This document shows positions 8,865-19,379 of a stretch of DNA of 64,000 nucleotides, in pieces. This DNA comes from JBBIPA01 sp963775935 (GTDB lineage Bacteria; Chloroflexota; Dehalococcoidia; GIF9; UBA5629): assembly GCA_963775935.1 (NCBI GenBank), contig CAVZKR010000008.1, forward strand, positions 186,001-250,000. The letters run 5' to 3'. Both the position numbers and the translations under genes were made by a program. Positions within the stretch are counted from its first letter, which is position 1, and each line of letters starts with the position of its first letter. Below the pieces are notes generated by a model, which saw only the letters and a program-made list of their open reading frames with translations, was not told where the DNA came from and searched no databases.

Positions 8865-9926
8865 ATGATCAATCTATATGTAAGGCAGAGAATAGAGGAG
8901 TCTGAAAAAGAGCTTTCCCCTTACGCCACACAAAGCAGGTTAAGCCAAGGTAGAATCAAGCCAGAAGATCCGTGCCCATTACGAACCGTTTTCCAACGTG
9001 ACCGTGATCGTATCATTTATTCCAATGCTTTTCGCCGTCTTAAGCATAAGACACAAGTCTTTATTGCCCCTTTGAATGACCATTATGTAACAAGGTTAAC
9101 ACACACTCTAGAAGTTTCACAGATCGCTCGTACTATATCCAAGGCACTCAGTTTCAATGAGGACTTGACCGAGGCAATTGCATTGGGACATGATTTAGGA
9201 CATACGCCTTTTGGACATCTAGGAGAAGAGATTTTAAATAAACTTTGCCCAGAAGGATTCAGGCATAACGAACAGAGCTTAAGAATAGTTGAGATAATAG
9301 AAAAGTATGGGCAGGGGCTTAACTTGACCTGGGAAGTTCGCGATGGCATCTTGAATCATTCCAAGAGCTATATCGACATTCTCGGTGAGGGTTGGTCCGA
9401 CGTTGGTACTGTCGAAGGACAGGTAGTTAAGATAGCCGACATTGTAGCGTATATCAATCATGATACTAGTGATGCCATAAGAGCTGGTGTAATTACTGAG
9501 AAAGATTTACCAAAACGTATTGTAATGCCCCTTGGTAAGTCTACATCGGAAAGAATAAATACCTTAGTAGTTGACATCGTCACTCATGCTCTCGAAACTA
9601 TCTCTCAGGAAAATCCTCAGACTCTCATAGTTGGTATGAGTCCGCAAATTTTAGAAGCTGCAAATGGTTTGCGTGAGTTTCTGTTCGACAAGGTGTATAA
9701 TTCTAAGTTAGCTATCGTAGATAAAGACAAGGCTACCGAAGTTGTTCATATCCTCTTCACATATTTTTTAAATCATCCTGAAAAATTGCCAGAAGAATAT
9801 GATTTCCGCGAGGATAGTATAGAGCGAAAAGTAACAGATTATATTGCTGGTATGACTGATGAATATGCAGTGCGAACAGCGAGTGAAATTTCAGGAAAAA
9901 GATATTCCTTTGCTAAGCTACTTTAA
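8865..9926 (+). CDS. dgt: dGTP triphosphohydrolase-like HD protein
   Basis: Dgt-family enzymes hydrolyse dNTPs to deoxynucleoside and triphosphate. The protein shows FQRDRDRIIYSNAFRRLKHKTQVF, the HD-domain motifs (H in VTRLTHTLEVSQIAR and ALGHDLGHTPFGHLGEE) and the later INHDTSDAIRAG. At 353 residues it is the shorter, type-2 form. It is followed 17 nt later by dnaG; dgt-dnaG-rpoD is a common order in Gram-positive-like genomes. Confidence 0.92.
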   Translation: MINLYVRQRIEESEKELSPYATQSRLSQGRIKPEDPCPLRTVFQRDRDRIIYSNAFRRLKHKTQVFIAPLNDHYVTRLTHTLEVSQIARTISKALSFNEDLTEAIALGHDLGHTPFGHLGEEILNKLCPEGFRHNEQSLRIVEIIEKYGQGLNLTWEVRDGILNHSKSYIDILGEGWSDVGTVEGQVVKIADIVAYINHDTSDAIRAGVITEKDLPKRIVMPLGKSTSERINTLVVDIVTHALETISQENPQTLIVGMSPQILEAANGLREFLFDKVYNSKLAIVDKDKATEVVHILFTYFLNHPEKLPEEYDFREDSIERKVTDYIAGMTDEYAVRTASEISGKRYSFAKLL

Positions 9927-9943
9927 GGTAACCATAATTTAAA

Positions 9944-11773
9944 ATGAGCGTCATCGAGGAGATTAAACAAAGACTGGACATAGTAGAGTTCATTGGCGAA
10001 TACGTCAAACTGCAGAAATCTGGCAGGAACTTCAGGGCACTATGTCCTTTTCATTCAGAAAAGACACCTTCGTTTTTTGTGTTTCCCGAACAGCAGAGTT
10101 GGCATTGCTTTGGCGCTTGCAGTACCGGTGGGGATATTTATTCTTTCGTAACGAAGAGGGAAGGAGTAGATTTTGGTCAGGCTCTTCGCCTTTTAGCAGA
10201 GAGGGCGGGAGTAACTTTGATAAGTCCCGATGTGCAGAATAAGGATGAAGATGAAAGGAAAGAAAGGATAATTCGTATCAATGAGGCTGCTGCCGCCTAT
10301 TATCATCATCTACTTTTAAGTACGACGGCAGGCGGAAAGGCAAAAAAATATTTAGCGCAACGTAGCATATCACTACAAACAATCGAGAACTTTCAGCTTG
10401 GTTTTAGCCGAGATAGCTTTGAAGATTTACAAATACATTTGCTGGGTGAGGGTTATGAGAAAACGGAGTTGCTTACTGCTGGTTTAGTGGTTGAACGTGA
10501 AGGAGGAGGCTTCTATGATCGATTCCGCAATCGGCTTATGTTTCCCATTCGGGATACTCAGGGGCATGTCATTGGTTTTGGAGCTAGAGTACTCGATGAA
10601 TCATTACCCAAGTATTTAAATTCTCCTCAGACACCAATTTTCGATAAAAGTAGTACTCTCTATGCTTTTGACCGTGCTAAAGAGTCAATTCGTAAGAAAG
10701 ATGAATCTGTAATCATGGAAGGCTACATGGATGTCATTACGGCTCATCAACATGGATGGGATAATGTGGTTGCTTCAATGGGAACTGCTTTGACCCAAAA
10801 ACAGTTGGCTTCGTTAAAGAAAATAACCAAGAATATAATATTAGCACTTGATGCTGATACCGCTGGAGAAATGGCTGAACTTAGGACAGTTGAAACACTC
10901 GAATTACCTGATATTGTAACGATTCTCCGTACAGTGGATGTTAACGGCATCTTTGATGTCAATATCAAAGTCGTTGTTCCGTCTCAGGGCAAAGACCCTG
11001 ACGAGGAAATTAGAAAAGATCCTGCCCTATGGTCACAATCACTTGAGAGAGCGAAACCTATTATGAATTTTATATTCGATATAGCCAAAGACAAATTTGA
11101 CTCAGGAGATATCAAAGATAAGGCTCTTGTTACTGAAAGGCTTCTTCAACTAATCTGTGTGATAGAGAATTCGATAATACGCGGACATTATGTTCAGGAG
11201 GTTGCACGCATAGCAAGGGTTAATCCGAAAGACTTAGAAGACCGCATAAATAAGATTAGACTTGATAAGCGAAAACAAAAAACAAAGACTGTTATTAGTC
11301 CTACACCGACAAAAAGTGTATCATTATCTTCTAACCCTATTGAAAAACATTGCTTGTGGTTGCTTCTTCAATACCCTGTACTCAGAGCAGATGGCATGAA
11401 GCTAAGTGAGGATTTTTTTGAATCTAGTGAAGGCAGAGAGGTTTTCTTAAAATGGAAGCAGAGCACCGATATTAATTCTCTCAGAAATAATTTAGACAGC
11501 ACTTTACATCCTTACCTTGATGACTTGATGAGCAAACCATATCCGCGAACTATTATTGCAAGTGAGGACAAGCAACGGAGGGACTTAAGTGCTTGCGTTG
11601 TTCGCTTGCGTGAGAAGTTGTATAAAGGCATAGAATCAAAAAAAGAGGAGCTTCTAGCTATGGAAGCTAAAAGAGGCGGCGAGGAAGAGCTGGCGGAGCA
11701 GGGCATTGAAGAAAGCAAACAACTAAAGAATATCTTTATTGAGCAAAGCCATCGTCGGCATTCTACAGCGTAA
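9944..11773 (+). CDS. dnaG: DNA primase
   Basis: Primase makes RNA primers for replication. Domains in order: an N-terminal CHC2 zinc finger (LCPFHSEKTPSF, then WHCFGAC; residues 35-65), the RNA polymerase/TOPRIM core (VIMEGYMDVITAHQHG and ILALDADTAG) and a C-terminal helicase-interaction region rich in charged helices. The length of 609 residues is normal. It ends 22 nt before the preferred rpoD start, so the two are likely coupled. Confidence 0.95.
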   Translation: MSVIEEIKQRLDIVEFIGEYVKLQKSGRNFRALCPFHSEKTPSFFVFPEQQSWHCFGACSTGGDIYSFVTKREGVDFGQALRLLAERAGVTLISPDVQNKDEDERKERIIRINEAAAAYYHHLLLSTTAGGKAKKYLAQRSISLQTIENFQLGFSRDSFEDLQIHLLGEGYEKTELLTAGLVVEREGGGFYDRFRNRLMFPIRDTQGHVIGFGARVLDESLPKYLNSPQTPIFDKSSTLYAFDRAKESIRKKDESVIMEGYMDVITAHQHGWDNVVASMGTALTQKQLASLKKITKNIILALDADTAGEMAELRTVETLELPDIVTILRTVDVNGIFDVNIKVVVPSQGKDPDEEIRKDPALWSQSLERAKPIMNFIFDIAKDKFDSGDIKDKALVTERLLQLICVIENSIIRGHYVQEVARIARVNPKDLEDRINKIRLDKRKQKTKTVISPTPTKSVSLSSNPIEKHCLWLLLQYPVLRADGMKLSEDFFESSEGREVFLKWKQSTDINSLRNNLDSTLHPYLDDLMSKPYPRTIIASEDKQRRDLSACVVRLREKLYKGIESKKEELLAMEAKRGGEEELAEQGIEESKQLKNIFIEQSHRRHSTA

Positions 11774-11795
11774 AAATAGTGATATAGAGGCATCT

Positions 11796-13376
11796 ATGAA
11801 AAAAGAGAAACAAAAGAGAATAAATATGCCAGAAGATGATCAGCTCGTATCATTTTTCCCTGGCAAGAAAGAGGAGGAGTTCGTTTCCGAAGCTGTTGTT
11901 GATATTGATCGGGAAACGGATTCAATGTACCTTCTCGAGGATTATGACCCGGTAGAAGAAGATGATGAAGTCATTCCCTTATGGGATGGCGAGGAACCTG
12001 TTAGTATCGAGGAAAATCTAATAAGTCAACTCGACTCAGAAGCCAAGTCTGTCATTGACCTAAGAGGAGTGGGAGCCGGAGAGCACGAGTCAATTGATGA
12101 TCCTGTTCATGTTTATCTACGAGAGATTGGTAAAGTTCCACTTCTTACTGCAAAGGATGAGAAAGTACTAGCAAGCAAACTAGAAGAAGCTATATACCTT
12201 AGAAAAATCGAGGAGCTCTATTTCCAGCAATATAACACTTACCCTGCCGTTGAGGATATAGTAATTTATTTACTTCGCCATCTTCTTGCATCAAAAAATC
12301 TACTGGATCTTCTCAGTGGAAAACTCGACCTTTCCGAGGATACGGGATTTACGAACTTCATTCTCGACGGGAAATTGGCATCAGCAATTAATAGTGTTAT
12401 TGATCAGCAGCTCATAGCGGCCATTGCCGAATTTAGCGAAAGAGATGTCTCAGAAATCGAGAAACGCCTGATAGATATATCGCTAGATATCAGGCTTTTA
12501 CCCCCAGAAATATTGGCAATTATAGGAGGTGAGATTTCCTGGGAAGAAGTAGAAACTCTCATAGAGGAACCTATCGATTCAGATTTTCTGGCTAACCTTC
12601 ATTCAAAAAACCAGCAGTTTAAGACTTTCTTTGACAAGATTAAAAAAACGGCAGAGAAGGCAGAAAGGCATCTTACTGAAGCAAATTTACGGTTGGTAGT
12701 TAGCGTTGCCAAGAAATATGTTGGACACGGGATGCCCCTGCTCGATCTGATTCAGGAAGGGAATATCGGTCTAGTGCGTGCTGTGGAAAAATTTGCATAT
12801 AGGAAAGGTTATAAGTTTAGCACCTATGCTACGTGGTGGATCAGACAGGCTATAACCAGAGCAATAGCTGACCAAGCAAGAACAATACGTATTCCTGTAC
12901 ACATGGTCGAGACTATTAACAGATTATTGAGAACAAATCGCCGTCTGGCTCAGGAATTTGGGCGAGAACCAAGTTATGAGGAAATTGGTAAGGGCATGGA
13001 AATCTCCTCTGAAAAAGTGAGGGAAATAATGAAGCTGTCACAAATGCCAATATCTTTAGAGATGCCTATCGGTGAAGAGGAGGATAGCCATCTTGGTGAC
13101 TTTATTGAAGATCGTGCTACCATGCCTCCAGCTGATGCTGCATCAAGAGAACTGCTAAAGGCACAGCTTAATGCAGTTCTGAGGGAGCTTAGTGACCGAG
13201 AGCGAAGGGTATTACTACTCAGATTTGGACTGGAAGATGGCAGAGCACGTACACTGGAAGAGGTGGGGAAGGAATTCAATGTAACCCGAGAGAGAATTCG
13301 CCAGATTGAGGCAAAGGCATTACGTAAATTACGTCATCCTAGTCGCAGTAGAAAACTTAAAGATTATCTGGAATAA
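11796..13376 (+). CDS. rpoD: Primary sigma factor RpoD/SigA
   Basis: This is the vegetative sigma-70. After an acidic N-terminal region 1.1 come region 1.2 (DDPVHVYLREIGKVPLLT), a non-conserved region, regions 2.1-2.4 (EANLRLVVSVAKKYVG, LDLIQEGNIGLVRAVEKF, YKFSTYATWWIRQAITRA), region 3, and region 4 with a helix-turn-helix (TLEEVGKEFNVTRERIRQIE). The ATG at 11796 with AGAGG upstream is preferred. A TTG at 11739 would overlap dnaG. The TTGACA/TATAAT promoters in the window fit this sigma. Confidence 0.95.
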   Translation: MKKEKQKRINMPEDDQLVSFFPGKKEEEFVSEAVVDIDRETDSMYLLEDYDPVEEDDEVIPLWDGEEPVSIEENLISQLDSEAKSVIDLRGVGAGEHESIDDPVHVYLREIGKVPLLTAKDEKVLASKLEEAIYLRKIEELYFQQYNTYPAVEDIVIYLLRHLLASKNLLDLLSGKLDLSEDTGFTNFILDGKLASAINSVIDQQLIAAIAEFSERDVSEIEKRLIDISLDIRLLPPEILAIIGGEISWEEVETLIEEPIDSDFLANLHSKNQQFKTFFDKIKKTAEKAERHLTEANLRLVVSVAKKYVGHGMPLLDLIQEGNIGLVRAVEKFAYRKGYKFSTYATWWIRQAITRAIADQARTIRIPVHMVETINRLLRTNRRLAQEFGREPSYEEIGKGMEISSEKVREIMKLSQMPISLEMPIGEEEDSHLGDFIEDRATMPPADAASRELLKAQLNAVLRELSDRERRVLLLRFGLEDGRARTLEEVGKEFNVTRERIRQIEAKALRKLRHPSRSRKLKDYLE

Positions 13377-13410
13377 ACACAAGGATTTGTTTATAACAGG
13401 AGTTAAATAG

Positions 13411-14019
13411 ATGAAGGCAATCAGCACCATACTCATGGTCATCGGTGTGATCGGAATTATAATCATTGCTGCCATTTTAATGGGCTTCATCCTTTTCTCT
13501 CTGGAGCCTCCTATTAAAGCGCAGTTAACACCTACGGCGGTAAGTGCTGATGCTGTCAAGAGTTTCGACCAGAAAATTAGTTCTTTTAAACAGAAAATAG
13601 AGGCCGCCTCTGCTGCCAAGGAAAAGAAAGAGGTAAGTGTGACGATAACATCCGAGGAACTCAACTCAAAAGTAGTCGAACTATTAGCTCAAGGTGAACT
13701 ACCGTTAAAAGAAATGAAGGTAAATTTCGATGACGACTTATGTAAAGTATATGCCGTGCTCAATAATACGGGTATGAATGCTAAAACAGGTTTGGTAGCG
13801 AAATTAATGGTTAGTAAAGGGAATCTCAAAATCGTAGTGGTTGATTTTCAATTGGGCAGATTGCCTTTACCAAAGTCTATGGTCCAAGGAGTTGGTAACA
13901 TTCTGGATATTATATTCAGGATGGAAGGAATGACTGAAGATCTGAACATTGATATCACAGGCATTACAGTTAGTGATGAACGTTTAATCATAAAAGGAAT
14001 AACAAAGTCAGTTAATTAG
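13411..14019 (+). CDS. Membrane-anchored protein of unknown function
   Basis: The 202-residue protein has one N-terminal membrane helix (residues 5-32), a Lys-rich linker and an exported domain with the pattern VTITSEELNSKVVELLAQG followed by beta-rich segments. This vaguely resembles the YpmS/DUF2140-type fold, but I do not recognise the family with certainty. It follows rpoD by 34 nt with an AGGAG upstream and converges with ffh, leaving a 9-nt gap. Confidence 0.75.
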   Translation: MKAISTILMVIGVIGIIIIAAILMGFILFSLEPPIKAQLTPTAVSADAVKSFDQKISSFKQKIEAASAAKEKKEVSVTITSEELNSKVVELLAQGELPLKEMKVNFDDDLCKVYAVLNNTGMNAKTGLVAKLMVSKGNLKIVVVDFQLGRLPLPKSMVQGVGNILDIIFRMEGMTEDLNIDITGITVSDERLIIKGITKSVN

Positions 14020-14028
14020 ACTCGTAGA

Positions 14029-15357
14029 TTACTTAAATAGCCCCTTAAAATTATGAGGTAACTTTCCCTTTGACATAGTCTTCATCAGTTTTTGTAATTG
14101 GGAAAATTGATTCAACAACTGATTCACATCTCTAGGAGTAGTCCCACTTCCTTGTGCAATGCGACGTCGTCTACTTCCATTGATTATGTTCGGGTTATGT
14201 TTTTCCCCTAGTGTCATAGATTGAATAATCGCCTCAATCCTCTTTAAATGCTTCTCCTCGGTACCGTTAAGCATGTTCAGGGGTAATTTAGAAAAGCCAG
14301 GTATCATCTCAACCAACTGGCTAAGCGATCCCATTTTCTTAATCTGATTTAATTGCCACAGAAAATCCTCGAGGTCTAATTCAGCTTTTTTTATTTTCTT
14401 TTCTAGTTGCTTGACACGCTCTTGGTCAAATGTTTTCTCTGCCCTTTCAATAAGTGTAAGCATGTCCCCCATTCCAAGAATACGCGATGCCAGCCGGTCA
14501 GGGTAAAATATTTCCAGGGCACTTGCTTTTTCACCGGTTCCTAAATACTTAATTGGTATACCTGTAACAAATCGAATAGAAAGAGCGGCACCACCTCTAG
14601 CATCGCCATCCATTTTAGTGAGAATAAGTCCTGTTAATCCCACCTTAGCATTGAATTCTTCCGCTATTTTTACAGCGTCCTGCCCAGTCATAGCGTCAAG
14701 GACTAACAATGTTTCTGAAGGTTTCACCTCCGCTTTTAATTCAGCCAACTCCTCCATCAATTCCTGATCAATATGAAGCCTGCCCTGTGTATCAAGTATT
14801 ATCCACATGTGCGCCATTTCTTGTGCTATTTTCAAAGCATTACGACAAATGATTAACGGTGAAGAACTAACGTCTTCTCGATAGACAGCTATATCGAGTT
14901 GTTTACCCAAGGTGACCAGTTGCTCAATTGCGGCAGGACGTCGCGTATCAGCAGCTACTACTAATGGACGTTGTCCTGAATGCTTAAACTGAAGAGCTAA
15001 TTTAGCTGCGGTAGTAGTTTTACCTGATCCTTGTAATCCAACAAGCATGACAACCGTAGGCGGTTTACTGGCTGAATCCAGGCGACTCGACACTCTGCCC
15101 AAAATTGAAGTTAATTCCTCATTAACGATTTTTATAATTTGCTGAGATGGAGTGAGACTTTCTAGTACTACAGCAGACAAAGCTTTTTCTCTTACCACAG
15201 CTAAAAAATATTTTACTACCTTGAAATTAACATCAGCTTCCAGTAGTGCTAGACGTATTTCGCGTAGTGCCTCATCAATATCTTTCTCACTTATCTTGCC
15301 TTTATTGCCGAGGCTACGAAGTGCTTTGCCAATTTTTTCGGTTAGGATTTCAAACAT
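14029..15357 (-). CDS. ffh: Signal recognition particle GTPase Ffh
   Basis: Ffh binds signal sequences and 4.5S RNA and targets ribosomes to SecYEG. Seen in order: an N helical domain (FEILTEKIGKALRSL), the G domain with GLQGSGKTTTAAKLA, DTRRPAAIEQL, DTQGRLHID and TKMDGDARGGAALS, and a C-terminal M domain with the RNA-binding SRRRRIAQGSG motif. The ATG at 15357 is preferred over an earlier in-frame Met. The M domain is short and lacks a long Met-rich tail. Confidence 0.95.
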   Translation of the reverse strand: MFEILTEKIGKALRSLGNKGKISEKDIDEALREIRLALLEADVNFKVVKYFLAVVREKALSAVVLESLTPSQQIIKIVNEELTSILGRVSSRLDSASKPPTVVMLVGLQGSGKTTTAAKLALQFKHSGQRPLVVAADTRRPAAIEQLVTLGKQLDIAVYREDVSSSPLIICRNALKIAQEMAHMWIILDTQGRLHIDQELMEELAELKAEVKPSETLLVLDAMTGQDAVKIAEEFNAKVGLTGLILTKMDGDARGGAALSIRFVTGIPIKYLGTGEKASALEIFYPDRLASRILGMGDMLTLIERAEKTFDQERVKQLEKKIKKAELDLEDFLWQLNQIKKMGSLSQLVEMIPGFSKLPLNMLNGTEEKHLKRIEAIIQSMTLGEKHNPNIINGSRRRRIAQGSGTTPRDVNQLLNQFSQLQKLMKTMSKGKLPHNFKGLFK

Positions 15358-15429
15358 ATATATTAAACACAAAAGGTATTTTTGATACGGTTATTATTAT
15401 CAATTGTCACAGCTAAAAATCGGAATATT

Positions 15430-18301
15430 TCAGCTTACCACAGAACATTCTTTCTGCCTATCTTGAAGTACATTATTCAGGTATCTGCCTGTGAAAGATG
15501 TTTCTATCTTTGCAACTTCTTCAGGTGTCCCAACAGCGATAATATAACCACCTTTGTCACCAGCCCCTGGACCGAGGTCGATAACATGGTCAGCATTTTT
15601 AATCACGTCGAGGTGATGCTCGATGATAACTACCGTGTTACCATTATCAACAAGACGTTGTAGTACACGTAGCAAGCAATCGATATCAGCAAAAGAAAGT
15701 CCAGTTGTCGGCTCATCAAGGATATAGAGAGTTTGTCCGGTTGAACGTCGTGATAGTTCCGTAGCAAGCTTTACCCGCTGGGCTTCACCACCTGATAATG
15801 TAGTTGCTGGCTGCCCTAAGCGAATGTATCCTAAGCCAACATCTCGGAGAGTCTCTAGCTTGTTTCTTACCTTGGGAAAGTGCTCAAAGAAACTTAATGC
15901 TTCATCTACGGTCATATCCAAAACCTCAGCAATATTCTTGCCTTTGAAATAGATCTCTAGTGCTTCTCGGTTATAACGTTTACCTTTGCATACTTCACAA
16001 GGCACAGTAACATCGGGCAGAAATTGCATCTCTATTTGGATATAACCTTCGCCCTGGCATGCTTCACAACGCCCGCCTTTTACATTGAAAGAAAAACGCC
16101 CCGGAAGATATCCCCGCATACGTGCTTCCGGAACAGCAGCAAATAATTCTCGAATAGGAGTAAAGGTGCCAGTATAGGTAACTGGATTGCTTCGTGGAGT
16201 ACGTCCGATTGGCGATTGATCAATATTTACTACTTTATCAATATATTCGATGCCGATAATCCCATCACATTTCCCCGGTTTATCTTTCGCTTTATAAAAT
16301 GATTGAGCCAGACTCTTATATAAAACCTCATTGATAAGCGTGCTTTTACCACTGCCAGAAACACCACTAATACAAACAAACTTACCCAAAGGAATAGTTA
16401 CATCAATATTTTTAAGATTGTTCTCCCTAGCACCTTTAATAACCAAATATTTCCAGAGCCTGCTCGTCGACTTTCTGGCTGTGGAATTTTCTTTCTTCTT
16501 ACTTAGATACTGACCAGTTATGGAGTTAGCATGATTCATAATATCCTGTAATGAACCACATGCAACAACCAAGCCACCATTTTCACCAGCACCAGGACCC
16601 ATATCAACAATATGGTCAGCAGGCTCGCATCATGGCTTCATCATGCTCTACAATTATTATCGTATTACCCAGATCACGTAGTCTTTTCATTGTCTCAATC
16701 AGACGAAACACATCAGCAGGATGTAACCCAATAGTAGGTTCATCGCATATATAGAGTACTCCCATAAGCCCACTGCCGATTTGAGTGGCCAGACGAATTC
16801 TTTGTGCTTCGCCACCACTTAATGTTGCTGAGGGACGGTCTAAAGTGAGATAGCCTAAGCCAATGTCGGTAAGAAAACTCAATCGTGTACTGATTTCTTT
16901 AAGTATCTGGGATGCAATGTTCAATTCATTGCATGTAAGACAGGATTTATTATCTTGTTTATTTGCTAGATATTGTATCCATCGAGAGAGCTTCTTGAGC
17001 AGAAAGCTCGGTTACCTCGATTATATTTTTATTATCTATGGTAACAGCCAGTGATTCAGGTTTTAGTCGTTTGCCCTGGCAAGCAGGGCAAGGATGTGAG
17101 GACATAAATCGCTCAATATAAGCACGGTTATTACCGGACTCAGTTTCTCTGATATAAGACGCTCCAAATAAGGTATAATACCCTCAAAACCAGTAGAAAT
17201 ACTGTCTGACTCGACCAAAACGATTACGATGTTTTAATATATTCTCCATTCTCGCCATACAAAACCAAGTTAAGTTGCTCCTGACTAAGTTTATTTATCG
17301 GTGTTCTGGATCGAAAAACCATGACCCCGGGCTACATCTTCCAGCTGACTAGCGCGCCATGTACCCCAACCCAAAATAGTAATAGCACCTTCAGCAATAC
17401 TCATCTCTTTATTTGATATGATCAGATCTGGGTCAATCTCCAATTTTATACCGAGCCCACTACATTCAGGACATGCCCCGTGAGGATTATTGAAACTAAA
17501 AGTACGTGGCTCTATCTCACCAAGGCTAATACCACAGCGGATACAAGCAAAATGTTCCGAGAATAGCAGTTCCTCTCCACCTATTATTGATATCAGTACA
17601 ACTCCGCCACCTAGCTTCAACGCCGTTTCTATGGAGTCAGCGATACGGTTAGTACTTTCGGTATCTCCCATGCGTAAACGATCAACTATTACCTCAATAG
17701 TATGTTTTTTATTTTTGTCCAGGTTAAATTCATCGGATAGGTCGCGGACATCTCCGTTAATTCTGGCTCTCACAAAACCAGCTTTGCGCAAATCGTCAAA
17801 TATCGTCTTATGTTCCCCTTTTCGGCCTTTGACTAGTGGTGACAATATCATGATTTTGCTGCCTGTCGGTATTTCCTTGACAGCATCAACTATCTGTTGA
17901 ACCGTTTGTTTAGAAATCAATCGTCCGCACTGCGGACAATGAGGATGACCAACACGGGCAAAGAGAAGACGCAGATAATCATAAATTTCTGTCACTGTTC
18001 CCACAGTAGAACGTGGATTATGTGACGGACCCTTTTGGTCTATGGAAATAGCCGGGCTTAATCCCTCGATATAATCAACATCAGGTTTTTCCATCCGCCC
18101 TAAAAACTGGCGGGCATAGGCAGAAAGTGATTCTACATATCGTCGTTGCCCTTCGGCATATATAGTGTCGAATGCAAGAGAACTCTTTCCCGAACCTGAG
18201 ACACCAGTTATCGCTACCAGTTTATTTCGAGGAATGGTGACATCAATATTCTTGAGATTATGTTCGCGCGCACCTTTTATTATGATACTGTCCAAAGACA
18301 T
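15430..18301 (-). CDS. uvrA: Excinuclease ABC subunit UvrA, multiply frameshifted
   Basis: UvrA is the DNA-damage sensor of nucleotide-excision repair. The first ATPase half carries a P-loop (GVSGSGKSSLAFDTIYAEG), zinc CxxC pairs (CPQCGR, CPEC) and ABC signature LSGGEAQRIRLA. The second half has GVSGSGKSTLINEVLY, the zinc finger CEACQGEG with CEVCKGKR, and LSGGEAQRVKLA. At least six single-base indels interrupt it, near 17300, 17235, 17197, 17155, 16982 and 16616. Correcting each restores a continuous UvrA of about 955 residues. The conservation between indels argues for sequence error more than decay. Confidence 0.88.
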
Positions 18302-18452
18302 ATAGCTTTCCTTCTAGGAATACTTATTTTAACACGGCGCTTTTTCCAAGGCGTAAAAAGATGTATATGTAAACAAAATTTTTAATAAATACTATCGATC
18401 ACCTCTGATAAAAGGTAGGGGATAGTGGCAAAATGGACCGCTTCTGTGATTT

Positions 18453-19379
18453 TCAGTCGGCTCTTCCAATCTCAAGCATTTTGTCCACTGCTGTTTTCGC
18501 CCTCAATCGAATCGCTTCAGGTACTTTCACTTCTGAAACCAACTCTTCAAGTGCCCAGAGGACTTTTTCCAGCGTAATTTTTTTCATATTGGGGCAAATT
18601 GCCTGCTCCGAGGCAGGAATAAATCGCTTATCGGGATTTTCTCTTTGAAGACGATGAATTATGTCTATCTCTGTACCCACGATTATATCTTTTGCCAGTG
18701 TTTTTTGTGCAAACCTTATAATGCCACTAGTGCTCAACGCTTCATCAGCTACCGCTATTACTTCAGGCTTACATTCGGGGTGCACCACGACTTTAGCATC
18801 AGGATATTGACCCCTTAATTTAGTTATCTCCTGTGGCTGTATTTTTACATGAGTAGGACAAAACCCAGGCCAAAGTATCATGTTTTTCTTCGTTTTACTC
18901 GAAACAAAATGACCTAAATACTGGTCGGGGATGAAAATGACCTCTCTATTGTCAGCGCATTTTTCTACAACCTGCACCGCATTAGCTGAGGTACAACAGA
19001 TATCTGACTCAGCTTTGACATCCGCAGAGGAATTCACATAGCAAACTACTATCGCATTTGGATATTCCTTCTTTTTCTCCAGCAAGCGCTCCACTGTAAT
19101 CATATTTGCCATAGGGCATCCAGCACCAATGTCCGGAAGCAAGATTTTTTTGTCAGGACACAGAATCGAGGCAGTCTCCGCCATGAAATGGACTCCGCAA
19201 AAAACTATTACTTCTGCATTTGCCCTCGCAGCGCACTGACTTAATTCGAGAGAGTCTCCAGTAAAATCGGCGATATCCTGAATCTCAGCTCGTTGATAGT
19301 TGTGAGCCAGAATAATGGCACTTCTTTTTTTTCTCAGGTTATTAATCTTTTCTACTAGCTTAGAATCTTTATTCTCCAC
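18453..19379 (-). CDS. nadA: Quinolinate synthase
   Basis: NadA condenses iminoaspartate with dihydroxyacetone phosphate to quinolinate for NAD synthesis and carries an oxygen-sensitive 4Fe-4S cluster. The three cluster cysteines are visible in DICCTSANAV, VVHPECKPEV and QAICPNMKK. The GTG at 19379 is preferred because GGAGGA lies 9 nt upstream; an ATG at 19400 lacks such a site. Either start overlaps the end of fdhD. No nadB or nadC is adjacent. Confidence 0.92.
   Translation of the reverse strand: MENKDSKLVEKINNLRKKRSAIILAHNYQRAEIQDIADFTGDSLELSQCAARANAEVIVFCGVHFMAETASILCPDKKILLPDIGAGCPMANMITVERLLEKKKEYPNAIVVCYVNSSADVKAESDICCTSANAVQVVEKCADNREVIFIPDQYLGHFVSSKTKKNMILWPGFCPTHVKIQPQEITKLRGQYPDAKVVVHPECKPEVIAVADEALSTSGIIRFAQKTLAKDIIVGTEIDIIHRLQRENPDKRFIPASEQAICPNMKKITLEKVLWALEELVSEVKVPEAIRLRAKTAVDKMLEIGRAD

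Noticed and set aside
11739..11795. TTG start for RpoD overlapping dnaG
   Set aside because: No ribosome-binding site; the ATG at 11796 has AGAGG and fits sigma factor N-termini.
15430..18301. Three separate UvrA-like genes
   Set aside because: The pieces are consecutive parts of one UvrA in different frames; single-base corrections join them.
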